Assembly: GCA_963805255.1 (NCBI GenBank)
Contig: CAWDTK010000011.1
Location: 372,001-436,000, forward strand
Source of the DNA: Bog-532 sp963805255
GTDB lineage: Bacteria; Actinomycetota; Actinomycetes; Streptosporangiales; Streptosporangiaceae
DNA length: 64,000 nucleotides
Direction: 5' to 3'
Shown here in pieces: positions 44,900-54,143 of the stretch. The translations under genes were made by a program, and so were the position numbers. Positions within the stretch are counted from its first letter, which is position 1. Every line of letters starts with the position of its first letter. The notes below the pieces were generated by a model that did not search any database, had not been told where the DNA came from, and saw only the letters and a program-made list of their open reading frames with translations.

Positions 44900-45043
44900 G
44901 TGGCCGGAGTGTTCGAGGCCGCCGGGATGGCCGTCCGCTACGTGGCGGCCCGCGACGGGCACAGCTGGGAGAACTGGCGGGACCGGCTGCGCGACGGGCT
45001 GTCGTGGATCTTCCCGGGCCCGCAGAAGTCCGTACGCGAGTGA
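44900..45043 (+). pseudogene. Enterochelin esterase-like hydrolase 3' fragment
   Basis: The final 47 residues, VAGVFEAAGMAVRYVAARDG then HSWENWRDRLRDGLSWIFPG, are the exact C-terminus of the IroD/Fes-type esterase family, including the catalytic His in DGHSWENWR. The nucleophile and the rest of the protein are absent. The sequence before it is a 25-base direct repeat. Confidence 0.6.
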
Positions 45044-45056
45044 TCGGTGCGGGCGG

Positions 45057-45978
45057 CTACGTCTGCTCCGGGCGGGCCAGTTGCGAGCGGTTCCGCCCGG
45101 CTGCCGCACTCGGCGCGCACTGCGGGGACAGGCCGGCGGTGAGGGCGATCCCGGTGACCATCACCAGGAGCGAGACGACCTCGCCCGCGATCGCGGCGGG
45201 GCCGCCGCGCAGCCGGACGCCCAGCCACAGGATGCCGAGGCCGATGGAGAGGACCGGGTCGGCCGAGGTGATGATGGCCTGCACCGGTGCCAGGAACGTG
45301 CCCTGCTGGAAGGCGTCCTGGTTGAGGATGAAGCCGACCGGAGCGACCACGGCGAGGACGTAGATCGGCCAGTTGGCGAACAGCGACGCGAGTCCGCCGC
45401 CCGCCTCGGTCGTCACGAGCTTGATCAGGAAGGCGGCGACGCCGTAGCAGATACCGCAAGCCAGGGCCAGCGCGAGCGGCCGCAGTCGCTGGCTCCGGGC
45501 AGCCACGGCCAGGCAGCCGCCTACCACCACGACCAGCCCGATGGCCAGCGGCGGAAAGGGGCCGAAGCCGACCTGGGTGGTGCCGGCCGACGGCTGCCCG
45601 ATGGCGAGGAACCCGGCCACCCCGGCCGTGGTGGCAGCGACTCCGGTGAACAGCCGCTTGGTCTGGGGGCGCGGGAGAGCCGGCCCGCTTGTTCAGGTAC
45701 CAGGAGATCAGGACGGCGAAGACCAGGTCGCCGACCAGGATCGGCTGGACCACCGCGATGCTCCCGAAATCCAGCGCCACGACCTGCAGGGCGAATCCCA
45801 CGACGTTCGCGGCGATGGCGGTCAGCCACAGCGGCTGCCGAGCCAGGTCGAGCAGGATCCGGGGAGACAGCGCCGGCCGGGTCTCGACCCGTTTCGTGCT
45901 GCGCTGGTCCGCGACCGACGATATCCCGAGGACCAGCGCGGACGCGAGGGCGGCCGCCACCGCGATGGGCGTGGACAT
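45057..45978 (-). CDS. DMT/EamA-like membrane transporter, frame broken near 45680
   Basis: The first part from ATG 45978 holds membrane segments (IAVAAALASALVLGISSVAD; AIAANVVGFALQVVALDFG; IAVVQPILVGDLVFAVLISW). The rest continues in another frame: LPRPQTKRLFTGVAATTAGV, then LAIGLVVVVGGCLAVAA and further helices to 45057. Dropping one base in GGCTCTCCC near 45675-45685 makes one approximately 306-residue protein with about nine helices. It matches actinobacterial DMT proteins with a VVQPI segment. Last gene of the hopanoid-modification operon by position and strand. Confidence 0.75.
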
Positions 45979-46010
45979 GCCTTACCCCCTCGGTCTCGCG
46001 ACCCGGGGCA

Positions 46011-46658
46011 CTACGCCGTGGCGGCCGGCGCGAAACGCAACCCCATTCCGAGCCTGCGCAGTACGGCCCGGAGCCATAGGACGGAAGCGCCGACTCCCGC
46101 GGCGATGAGGATGACGGTGGTGCCGGCCCAGACCGGCACGTACGTGACGGCCGGGACGATCATCAGCAACGCCCCCAGGCTGACGGCCAGCAGCAGGAAC
46201 ACGCCGGCCCACAGCACCGTCACGTGCTGGAAGAAGGGCCGCAGGCGCGGTTGCTGGGCGGCCGGGCAGCGCAGTCCGATCACCTCGGCGGCCAGCCGGA
46301 CGGCGAGCGGGTTGCGCCCGCGAGCCGTGCGGGCGAACACGATGCACAGGCCGAGGTTCGCCAGCGGGAAGTGCACCAGGAAGATCCACAGGTTCCCGGT
46401 GGCGATCGAGACTACGGCCTGGAGGGTGAGCACGATCAAGGAGATTGTCACCAGGCCGGGAACGGACCCGCTGGCCAGCCAGCGGATGCCGGCCGTCACC
46501 CAGATGGCGGCGAGCATCGCCGCCACGCCGGCATTCCGTCCCCAGAGCCACGCGGCGAGGGCATAGGCGGCGAGCGGAAATCCGAACGACTCGACTAGGT
46601 TCCAGCCCGTGGTGCGCAGCAGCGGCCAGGGCCGGGGCAGTTCCAGGCTCTCGGTCAT
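46011..46658 (-). CDS. Hypothetical six-helix membrane protein
   Basis: 215 residues with six hydrophobic segments (GFPLAAYALAAWLWGRNAGV; ISLIVLTLQAVVSIATG; VLWAGVFLLLAVSLGALLMI; TTVILIAAGVGASVLWL). Resembles VC0807/DUF3159-like small membrane proteins. It starts 55 bases after the hpnR stop and ends 32 bases before the DMT transporter, so it is probably in that operon. Its link to hopanoids is positional only. Confidence 0.65.
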   Translation of the reverse strand: MTESLELPRPWPLLRTTGWNLVESFGFPLAAYALAAWLWGRNAGVAAMLAAIWVTAGIRWLASGSVPGLVTISLIVLTLQAVVSIATGNLWIFLVHFPLANLGLCIVFARTARGRNPLAVRLAAEVIGLRCPAAQQPRLRPFFQHVTVLWAGVFLLLAVSLGALLMIVPAVTYVPVWAGTTVILIAAGVGASVLWLRAVLRRLGMGLRFAPAATA

Positions 46659-46713
46659 GGCTGTCACTCAACCGGCGTGACGGCCCGCCCGGACCGATGC
46701 GAATCCGCAATGA

Positions 46714-48195
46714 TCAGGGCCTTCGCCGCAACGGGACATGAATGTACAGCTCCTTCCGGTCCGGCGCAGCCACCGGCTTTTCCGCGGGTGGCGGCAGCAG
46801 GTACCGGGCCTCGCAAAGGTGCTCGGAGTACTGCCGGTCGGCGTTGTAGACCCGGTCGAACTTCCAGATCATCTTAGCGAAGTTCGTCTGGCCGCGGATC
46901 AGCTGGCGGGCGACGATCCCGGTGGTCTTGGCCAGCGCCGCGACGCCGAGGTGCTTGCGGGCCAGGACAGACTGGGTCTTGACCAGTTCGGTGTAGAACC
47001 GGTGCAGCGGCAGCCGGGTGGGCAGCACCGCGTGCTGCACGTCGAACAGGCGGTAGTCCAGGGTGGTGAGGCGGCGGGATTCGGTGAGCCACGTCTCGGT
47101 GCCCGGGTAGGGCGTCTGCACGGTGATGTTGACGATCTCGGGGACGCTCATCGCCCACTCCCGCACGAAGGCGAACCGAGCCTCGTCCCAGTCCGGGTCG
47201 GCGATGATGTTGATGGCCACGCTCAATCCCAGGGACCTGGCCACTTCCAGGGCCTTGTTGTTGACCGTGGGGGTGGTGCGCTTGCGGAACTGAAGCAGTC
47301 CGTCCTCGTCGAGGGCTTCGAGGCCGAGGAACATGTAGTTCAGCCCGAGGCGGCGCCAGCGGCGGAACACCTCGGTGTTGCGGAGCAGCACGTCGCACCG
47401 GGTTTCCAGGTAGTACTGCTTGCGGATGCCGCGGCGCTCGAGCTGGGCGGCGATCTCGTCGCCGTCTTCGGCCTTGATGAAGGCCACGTCGTCGACGATG
47501 AACACGCCGGGCTCTTTTATGCGGGCCATGTCCTCGACGGCGGCTTCCGGGGACAGCCGGCGGTAGGAGCGGCCGTAGAAGGTCCACGCGGAGCAGAACG
47601 AGCAGTCCCACGGGCAGCCGCGGGTGAACTCGATCGAGGCGGCGGGGTCCATCACCCCGATGAAGTACTTGCGCCGGCGGCCGACCAGGTGCCGGGCGGG
47701 CAGGTGGTCATCCAGGCTGTGCGCCATCGCCGGCGGGCGGCCTGGCCCGTCGGCGGTGACCGCGCCGGGCACCTCCTGAAGGGCCTGGTCCGGGGCCGCG
47801 GCCAGCAGCGCGGGCGCGGCGGTCTCGCCCTCGCCCTTGAGCACGACGTCGATGGCGCCGCCGGCTTGCGCCAGGACGTGCCCGGCGACGAACGAGACGC
47901 TGTGCCCACCGGTGAAGACCAGGCAGCCGGGCAGCACGGTCTTGACCCATGTGGCCAGGTCGATCACCTCGGGCACGTTGGCCAGGTAGTTCAGGCTGAA
48001 CCCGACCGCCTCGGGCCGGAACCCGGTCACCTGGCGCTCGAGATCGGCCCTCCGGTAGACCTGCAGGTCGATGAGGCGGACATCGTGGCCGTCGGCCAGC
48101 AGGGCCGCGGCCACCCGCTCCAGGCCGAGCGGCTCCAGGCGCAGGAAGATCTCCGAGTACATCAGCGCGCTGGGATGCACCAGCAGAACACGCAC
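46714..48195 (-). CDS. hpnR: Hopanoid C-3 methylase, B12-binding radical SAM protein HpnR
   Basis: 493 residues. A cobalamin-binding Rossmann domain at 1-150 (start MRVLLVHPSALMYSEIFLRL) is followed by the radical SAM core with CxxxCxxC in GCPWDCSFCSAW near residue 195. The opening, IDLQVYRR, FSLNYLANVPEVIDLA and KYFIGVMDPAASIEFTRG are HpnR hallmarks. HpnR of Methylococcus methylates hopanoids at C-3 with SAM. It follows hpnJ after 11 bases. Stop 46714. Confidence 0.87.
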   Translation of the reverse strand: MRVLLVHPSALMYSEIFLRLEPLGLERVAAALLADGHDVRLIDLQVYRRADLERQVTGFRPEAVGFSLNYLANVPEVIDLATWVKTVLPGCLVFTGGHSVSFVAGHVLAQAGGAIDVVLKGEGETAAPALLAAAPDQALQEVPGAVTADGPGRPPAMAHSLDDHLPARHLVGRRRKYFIGVMDPAASIEFTRGCPWDCSFCSAWTFYGRSYRRLSPEAAVEDMARIKEPGVFIVDDVAFIKAEDGDEIAAQLERRGIRKQYYLETRCDVLLRNTEVFRRWRRLGLNYMFLGLEALDEDGLLQFRKRTTPTVNNKALEVARSLGLSVAINIIADPDWDEARFAFVREWAMSVPEIVNITVQTPYPGTETWLTESRRLTTLDYRLFDVQHAVLPTRLPLHRFYTELVKTQSVLARKHLGVAALAKTTGIVARQLIRGQTNFAKMIWKFDRVYNADRQYSEHLCEARYLLPPPAEKPVAAPDRKELYIHVPLRRRP

Positions 48196-48206
48196 GCCAA
48201 TCCCTC

Positions 48207-49649
48207 CTATGACCCGGCCGCGGGCGTACGGGCACGCCGGCTCAGGAATCGCACGAACTCGCCGCCCTCGCGCAGCCGCCGGGCCGCCATCCCGGGCTGG
48301 CGGACCATCTCGGCCGACATCTCGGCGATCTTCCCGGCGCGGAAGTAGAACCGCCGGTAGAACACGTCGACCGACTCCAGGATCTCGGTGTGCCCCAGGT
48401 GCGGGTACGACAGCGACGCCAGCTGCGTGCCGTCCGCGCTGACCAGCGTCGCGCCGTCGTCGTCCTCGGGCAGCCAGCCGTTCTCGACGGCCTGCCGGTG
48501 CAGCGCGGTGCCCGGGTAGGGCGCCGCGACCGAGACCTGGATGGTGTGCGGGTTGACCTCCCGGGCGAACCGGATCGTCTCCTGGATCGTCTCGGCGGTC
48601 TCGCCGGGCAGGCCGAGGATGAAGGTGCCGTGCACGGTGATCCCTAGCTCCCGGCAGTCGGCGGCGAACCGGCGGGCCCGCTCGACCCGCAGGCCCTTTT
48701 TGATGTTGATCAGGATCTGCTGGCTGCCGGACTCATAGCCGACCAGCAGCAGCCGCAGCCCGTTGTCGCGCAGCACCTGCAGGGTCTCCCGGGGGACGTT
48801 GGCCTTGGCGTTGCACGACCAGGTGATGCCGAGGCGGCCCAGCCCGCGGGCGATCGCCTCGGCCCGGCCCCGGTCGTCGGTGAACGTGTCGTCGTCGAAG
48901 AACAGCTCCTTGACCTGCGGGAACAGCTGGCGGACCAGCGCGGCTTCGTCGAGCACGCTGCCGACGCTGCGGGTCCGGTACCGGTGGCCGCCCACCGTCT
49001 GCGGCCACAGGCAGAACGTGCACCGCGACCGGCAGCCCCGGCCGGTGTACAGCGACAGGTACGGGTGCCGCAGGTAGCCGATGTAGTAGTCCTCGGGCCG
49101 CAGGTCCCGCTTGTAGACCGGTGTCACGAACGGCAGGCGGTCCATGTCGGCCAGGATCCCCCGGTCGGGGTTGTGTACCACCCGGCCGTTCGGATCCTTA
49201 TAACTGATGCCCTCCACGGAGGCTAGTGAGCGGCCCTCAGCCACCTCGGCGACGGTAAAGTCGAATTCCTCCCTGGCCACGAAGTCGATGGCCGCCGACG
49301 CCTGCAGCGAGCGCTCGGGCTGCACCGCCACCTTGGCGCCGACCATGCCGATCAGCAGGTCCGGGTGCCCCGCCTTCAGCGCCTCGGCCACCTTGACGTC
49401 GCCGGCGAACGTGGGCGAGCTGGTGTGCAGCACGGCCAGGTCGTGGCGGCGTGCCAGGGGAACGATATCCGCCAGGGCAAGGCCGGCCGGCGGGGCGTCC
49501 ACGAGCGTGCTGCCGGGGACGATGGCGGCGGGCTGGGCCAGCCAGGTCGGGTACCAGTACGACCGGATCTCCCGCTTCGCCTGGTAGCGGGAGCCCGCCC
49601 CGCCGTCGAAACCCTCAAAGGACGGTGGGTTGAGGAACAGCGTGCGCAT
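48207..49649 (-). CDS. hpnJ: Hopanoid-associated radical SAM protein HpnJ
   Basis: 480 residues from ATG 49649. The N-terminus MRTLFLNPPSFEGFDGGAGS and QAKREIRSYWYPTWLAQPAA are diagnostic of HpnJ. The radical SAM motif is GCRSRCTFCLWP at about residue 205, followed by DDDTFTDDRGRAEAIARGLG. In Burkholderia HpnJ acts after HpnI (glycosyltransferase) and HpnK (deacetylase) to convert bacteriohopanetetrol glucosamine into the cyclitol ether. Its start overlaps the upstream glycosyltransferase by 35 bases and hpnR follows, so the three genes form one unit. No hpnI or hpnK in the window. Confidence 0.87.
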   Translation of the reverse strand: MRTLFLNPPSFEGFDGGAGSRYQAKREIRSYWYPTWLAQPAAIVPGSTLVDAPPAGLALADIVPLARRHDLAVLHTSSPTFAGDVKVAEALKAGHPDLLIGMVGAKVAVQPERSLQASAAIDFVAREEFDFTVAEVAEGRSLASVEGISYKDPNGRVVHNPDRGILADMDRLPFVTPVYKRDLRPEDYYIGYLRHPYLSLYTGRGCRSRCTFCLWPQTVGGHRYRTRSVGSVLDEAALVRQLFPQVKELFFDDDTFTDDRGRAEAIARGLGRLGITWSCNAKANVPRETLQVLRDNGLRLLLVGYESGSQQILINIKKGLRVERARRFAADCRELGITVHGTFILGLPGETAETIQETIRFAREVNPHTIQVSVAAPYPGTALHRQAVENGWLPEDDDGATLVSADGTQLASLSYPHLGHTEILESVDVFYRRFYFRAGKIAEMSAEMVRQPGMAARRLREGGEFVRFLSRRARTPAAGS

Positions 49650-50748
49650 CACGTGGATCCGGCTCCTCTCGGGACTGCAGGTCCAGGCCGACCCGCTGCA
49701 GGGCGGCCACGAAGGCGGGCTCCCAGCGGGGTACCGGGCTGGCCGCCGGGCGGCTGGTTTGGTCACGGAGGGCCAGCACGCTGGCGGTCACCCCGCCGGG
49801 AGTGGGCACGCACGCGTCGGCCCCGCCGAGCTCCAGTTCGTGCAGCAGGTTGTCCCGTCCGTGGCCCGGCATGACGTCCAGGAGAAGAAGGTGGCGCCCG
49901 ACGACCCGGGTCTCGCCGCACGTGTTGGCGCCGGGCAGGGCCATCACCACGTCCGCGGCGGCCATCAGCTCGGGGACCCGGTCGGTGAAGCCGAACGGCG
50001 TGATCCGGGGCATCCGGGCGGCTACCTCCCGGAGCCGCCGCTCGATCCTGCGGTCCCGGCCCGCCACCGCCAGCACATGCACCCCGGCGCCGGCCAACGC
50101 GGACACCGACTCCACCAGCGGACCGAACCCCCAGCCGCTGTCGATCACCAGCACGCAGAAACCCTCCGGCGGGATCCTGAGCGCATTCCTGGCCTGGTCC
50201 TGGGGCGGGGCGGCGTAGAACTCCGGCCGCACCGGCGGCGGCACGACCGCGACCGGCGCCCGGGGCAGGTAACGCCGGACCGACGCCGCGGCCGCCGCCG
50301 AGGTCACCAGGAACAGATCGGTGCCTTCGGCGGCCCACAGCCGGTGCACCGCCACGTCCGTGCACAGCACCACCGCACGCAGCCCGGGCATCTCGGCCTT
50401 CAGCCTGGCCGCCGCCGAGGCGCCGGTGGCGAACACGCTGATCACCAGGTTGGCCGGCCGGCGTTCCAGTTCGGTCCGCAGGGCCGGCACCAGCCGGGCG
50501 CGCGACGCCCGGTCCATGCGGTCCGCCAGCCGGCTTCCGGTCCGCAGGTGCGCGAAGTGCAGCGCATCGTATAGGCCAGGCATGGCGACCAGCCGGTTGA
50601 AGAGCTGCGCGCCCACACCGCCGCTCAATGACCCCAGCAGGGAGATGCTGTCCAGGCGACGAGCACGCCATCCGGATCGCTCCAGCACATCGGCGCAACA
50701 GCGTGCCATCATTTCGTGGCCGAGCCCCAGCGGGCCGCCCAGCAGCAC
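49615..50748 (-). CDS. MGDG-synthase-like (GT28-type) glycosyltransferase
   Basis: 377 residues from GTG 50748 (AAGGA 4 bases upstream; a strong GGAGGTGA lies further up at about 50765-50772, and TTG 50781 or 50793 are alternatives). The N-terminal GGPLGLGHEMMARCCADVLE matches the lipid-binding loop region of MGDG synthase/MurG-like GT-B enzymes. The C-terminal nucleotide-sugar side has PELMAAADVVMALPGANTCG. It overlaps hpnJ, so the acceptor is probably a hopanoid polyol. This is inference: canonical HpnI is a GT2 enzyme of different fold. Confidence 0.7.
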   Translation of the reverse strand: MLLGGPLGLGHEMMARCCADVLERSGWRARRLDSISLLGSLSGGVGAQLFNRLVAMPGLYDALHFAHLRTGSRLADRMDRASRARLVPALRTELERRPANLVISVFATGASAAARLKAEMPGLRAVVLCTDVAVHRLWAAEGTDLFLVTSAAAAASVRRYLPRAPVAVVPPPVRPEFYAAPPQDQARNALRIPPEGFCVLVIDSGWGFGPLVESVSALAGAGVHVLAVAGRDRRIERRLREVAARMPRITPFGFTDRVPELMAAADVVMALPGANTCGETRVVGRHLLLLDVMPGHGRDNLLHELELGGADACVPTPGGVTASVLALRDQTSRPAASPVPRWEPAFVAALQRVGLDLQSREEPDPRDAHAVPQPTVL

Positions 50749-50877
50749 CGCGTCCTTCGTTACGTCACCTCCGGTGCCCAATCCCGGCCGCAAAGCCGCC
50801 GCGGACGGCGCACTCCGCGGCCGGGCACGCGGTGGGCTGACTGCCGTGCCGGGAATCAGCCTTCGCCTGCTCAGCGG

Positions 50878-50988
50878 TCAGCTCTTCGTTTGCTCAGCGG
50901 CCAGCTCTTCGATGACGTAGTCGACCATGACCGCCAGCAGGCAGGCTGAAGCGCCAAGCAGCAGCGCAATCCGTGCTTCTTTTCCCAT
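50878..50988 (-). CDS. 36-residue membrane peptide at head of hopanoid operon
   Basis: MGKEARIALLLGAS, a hydrophobic stretch (LLLGASACLLAVMVDYVI) and an acidic tail (EELAAEQTKS). AAAGGGA lies 6 bases before ATG 50988. One membrane helix, N-in by the positive-inside rule. It is followed after 130 bases by the glycosyltransferase on the same strand. Its tail is coded by a 16-base direct repeat (AGCGG.CAGCTCTTCG). Too short for routine calling; function unknown. Confidence 0.5.
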   Translation of the reverse strand: MGKEARIALLLGASACLLAVMVDYVIEELAAEQTKS

Positions 50989-51156
50989 GGCGTCCCTTTC
51001 CCTCGCACCCTGACGTGACAGGCCGCTGCCAAGCCGGACCCGCCACCCGCAACACCAGGTTCAGCTTCATCGCGCCTGCCGCCGGATCGCATCCTCAAAA
51101 CTGGTAGTCCCGCGCGGACTGAGGAGGTAGGAGCCGACGCGAATCGTCAGAATCGT

Positions 51157-51170
51157 GTGATCCCGATCAC
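51157..51170 (+). promoter_or_regulatory. Palindrome upstream of LuxR regulator (Crp-like)
   Basis: GTGATC-CC-GATCAC, within a TGTGA-N6-TCACC context that resembles Crp/FNR-family sites. It lies 48 bases before the LuxR-family gene and about 170 bases from the divergent small-peptide gene, so it could control either. Confidence 0.4.
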
Positions 51171-51217
51171 CCCGCCGGACGCCACCTGGGTAAGCGGCGT
51201 AATGAGGGGACCTCACC

Positions 51218-54019
51218 GTGGGCGCCGCCGAGGCCAGTAATACGGTGGATAATATGTGGGCAAGTACGACACTTCGTCTGCTAGTGGGGCGAAACCAGGA
51301 GTGTGGGACGCTTGAGCGCTTGCTTGCCGCAGTGCGTGATGGGGGGAGCGGGGTGCTCGTGCTGCGCGGCGAGGCGGGAGTTGGAAAGACGGCGCTATTG
51401 CAGCACGCGATGCGAGCCGCCGGAGACATGCGGATCGTCCGGGTAACCGCGGTCCAGTCGGAGACGGAGCTCAGCTTCGCCGCGCTGCATCAGCTGCTGA
51501 TCCCGTTCCTGGGGTCGCTCAAGCGGCTGCCTCAGCCGCAGCGAGACGCGTTGAGGTCGGCGTTCGGGCTGGTCGCGGCCCCACCGCCGGACCGCTTTCT
51601 GGTCGGGATCGCCGCGCTGACAATGATCACGGGAGCCGCGCTCGAACAGCCGCTGTTGTGCGTGATCGACGATGCGCAGTGGCTTGACCAGGCCTCGACC
51701 GATGCGCTCGGCTTTGTCGCGCGCCGGCTGTCCGACGATCCGGTGGCGATGATGTTCGCCGTCCGCGACGGGGAGCAGCAAGCGGTGGCGTTCGAGGGGC
51801 TGGCCGAGCTGAGGCTGACCGGTCTGCGTGATGAAGCGGCGCAGGAGCTGCTGGCGAGCGCGGCGAGGCGACCGCTGGACCAAGGTGTCGCGCGGCGGAT
51901 CCTGGCGGCGACCGACGGCAACCCGCTGGCGCTGATCGAGCTTGGCCGTGAGCTGTCACCGGCTGAGCTGGCCGGCGCGCTGCCCCTGCCCGAGCCGCTG
52001 CGCCTTGGCGACCGGCTGCGGCGGACGTTCCTCGGGCATGTCCGGGCGTTCCCGGCCGCCGCGCGGCGGCTGCTGCTACTGGCCGCGGCCGAGCCGTCGG
52101 GGAAGCACGAGTTGCTCTGGAAGGCAGCCGCGCTGCTGGAGGTCGGAGCCGACGCGGGGGACACCCCGGGGATGGAGCGGATCCTCCGCTTCGAGCCGCA
52201 CATCTCGTTCGTCCACCCGCTGATGCGCTCGGCCGTGTATTATGGCGCGGCACCGGCCGAGCGCAGGCGCGCGCACGAGGCGCTCGCGGCCGCGAGCGAC
52301 CCCGGGCTTGACCCCGACCGCCGGGTATGGCACCTCGCCGCCGCGGCGAGCGGCGCCGATGAGGAGATCGCCGGCGAGCTGGCCCGGTCGGCGGACCGGG
52401 CGCGCAGCCGAGGTGACTGGGCCCGCTGCGCCGCGTTCCTCGAGCGCGCGGCCAAGCTGACGTCCGACCGGGCCAGGCGGGCTGAAGTGACGCTCGCCAC
52501 CGCCGAGGCCAGGCTCAACGCCGGCGATCCGGGTGCCGCGGTCGCGCTGATGGAGAGGGTGGGACCGCACTTCGACGACCCGCTGGCCCGGGCGCAGGCG
52601 AAACGACTGCAGGGAACCGTGCGGTACGTGCTGGGTAAGCCCGCCGAGGCTGCTCCATTACTGCTCGACGCGGCTCTGGCCCTGCAGCCGCTCGACCCCC
52701 GGCTGGCGTGGGATGCGCTGCTCGAGGCCTTTGAGGCGGCCCTGGCCGCCGGCCGGTTCGCGCGGGGCGCCGGCAACGCCGAGCTGCTGCGGGCGGTCCG
52801 GATGGCACCGCGCCCGGGCGATGCGCACGCCCGCGCCGTCGGGCTGGCCCTCGAGGGCTTCGCCGCCCTGGATCAGCACCAGGACGAGGCCGGCATCGCC
52901 CGGCTCCGCCAGGCGATCGCGCTCGCCGCAGCACAGCAGGTCCCGGGTGACGCGCATCTGCGCTTCGCGTTCATTGCGCCGATGGCGGCGTACGACCTGC
53001 TGGACGACGCGGCGCTGCACGTGAGCTGCGCCCGGGCGGTGGCGCAGGCGCGCAGCCACGGCTCCCCGGCCGGCATGGCGCTGGCGCTCGGGCTGCTGGG
53101 CTACTCTGAGGCGCTCGCGGGCCGCTTTGCCGCCGCCGAGACAGCCAACGCCGAAGCCCGGGAACTGGTCGCGGCGACCGGGCTCGCGGCCGATCTCAGA
53201 GCCGGCGTCAGCGAGCTCGCGGTGCTGGCGTGGCGCGGGCGGGAAGCGGCAGTCCGCCCGCTCGCCGCGACGCAGCTGCGCGAGGCTACCCAGGCCGGGT
53301 ACGGGTTCGTGATCGGCTTCACCGCGATCTCGCTGACCGTGCTGGAGCTCGGCGTCGGCGACTATCAAGCCGCGCTCCGGCATGCCCTGAACGCATCAGG
53401 GGAGGGCATGCCGGCCGAAGTCGAGCTGCTGCCCGAGTTGATCGAGGCGGCGACCAGGTGCGGTGCGGTCGGGCATGCGGCTTCCGCGCTGGAGAAGTTC
53501 ACGGCCCGGGCCCGGGCCACCGGGACCGACTGGGCCCTGGGCATGCTGCTCCGGTCGCGGGCGCTGCTGGCGAAGGACGAGCACGCCGAGGAGCTGTACC
53601 GCGGCGCCATCGAGCACCTCGGGTGCTGCCGGATCGTGCCGCAGCTCGGGAGGGCCCACCTGATCTACGGCGAGTGGCTGCGCCGTCAGCACCGCCGGCG
53701 CAATGCCCGGGTCGCGCTGTACAGCGCGTACGAGATCCTGGACAGCATCGGCGCCGAGGCGTTCGCCGGGCGGGCGCAGGTCGAGTTGCTCGCCACCGGC
53801 GAGCATGTCCGCGGCCGGAGGTCTAGCCCGCGCGACGAGCTCACGCCGCAAGAGCTGCAGATCGCCGGCCTCGCCAGCGAGGGCGCCTCCAACGTGGAGA
53901 TAGCCAGCCAGTTGTTCATCAGCGCGAACACCGTCGCCTATCACCTGAGGAAGGTGTTCCGCAAACTCGAGGTCACCAACCGGGCCGCGCTGGCCCGCGT
54001 CCTCGAAGCTCGTACCTGA
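51218..54019 (+). CDS. Large LuxR-family (LAL) transcriptional regulator
   Basis: 933 residues. N-terminal AAA/STAND ATPase (about 15-330) with Walker A GEAGVGKTALL and Walker B LLCVIDDAQWLD; a helical TPR-like middle; C-terminal LuxR HTH (about 860-925: LTPQELQIAGLASEGASNVE; SQLFISANTVAYHLRKVFRK). LAL proteins activate secondary-metabolite and sugar-utilisation genes using an inducer-sensing ATPase. GTG 51218 with GAGGGGA 7 bases upstream. Divergent from the hopanoid operon. Confidence 0.92.
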   Translation: MGAAEASNTVDNMWASTTLRLLVGRNQECGTLERLLAAVRDGGSGVLVLRGEAGVGKTALLQHAMRAAGDMRIVRVTAVQSETELSFAALHQLLIPFLGSLKRLPQPQRDALRSAFGLVAAPPPDRFLVGIAALTMITGAALEQPLLCVIDDAQWLDQASTDALGFVARRLSDDPVAMMFAVRDGEQQAVAFEGLAELRLTGLRDEAAQELLASAARRPLDQGVARRILAATDGNPLALIELGRELSPAELAGALPLPEPLRLGDRLRRTFLGHVRAFPAAARRLLLLAAAEPSGKHELLWKAAALLEVGADAGDTPGMERILRFEPHISFVHPLMRSAVYYGAAPAERRRAHEALAAASDPGLDPDRRVWHLAAAASGADEEIAGELARSADRARSRGDWARCAAFLERAAKLTSDRARRAEVTLATAEARLNAGDPGAAVALMERVGPHFDDPLARAQAKRLQGTVRYVLGKPAEAAPLLLDAALALQPLDPRLAWDALLEAFEAALAAGRFARGAGNAELLRAVRMAPRPGDAHARAVGLALEGFAALDQHQDEAGIARLRQAIALAAAQQVPGDAHLRFAFIAPMAAYDLLDDAALHVSCARAVAQARSHGSPAGMALALGLLGYSEALAGRFAAAETANAEARELVAATGLAADLRAGVSELAVLAWRGREAAVRPLAATQLREATQAGYGFVIGFTAISLTVLELGVGDYQAALRHALNASGEGMPAEVELLPELIEAATRCGAVGHAASALEKFTARARATGTDWALGMLLRSRALLAKDEHAEELYRGAIEHLGCCRIVPQLGRAHLIYGEWLRRQHRRRNARVALYSAYEILDSIGAEAFAGRAQVELLATGEHVRGRRSSPRDELTPQELQIAGLASEGASNVEIASQLFISANTVAYHLRKVFRKLEVTNRAALARVLEART

Positions 54020-54143
54020 GCTCCGCGTCGGCAGGCTATCAATTCAGGGGACGCGAACGACACGTGCTGTGCCGTACGGTCACTGACGTTCGAGCCACCG
54101 GACGCCACCCGCCCGCGGGACGAAGAGAAGCTGGACACAGCAG

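Noticed and set aside
45661..45700. Programmed frameshift in the DMT gene
   Set aside because: No slippery heptamer or downstream pseudoknot; same pattern as the other one-base breaks.
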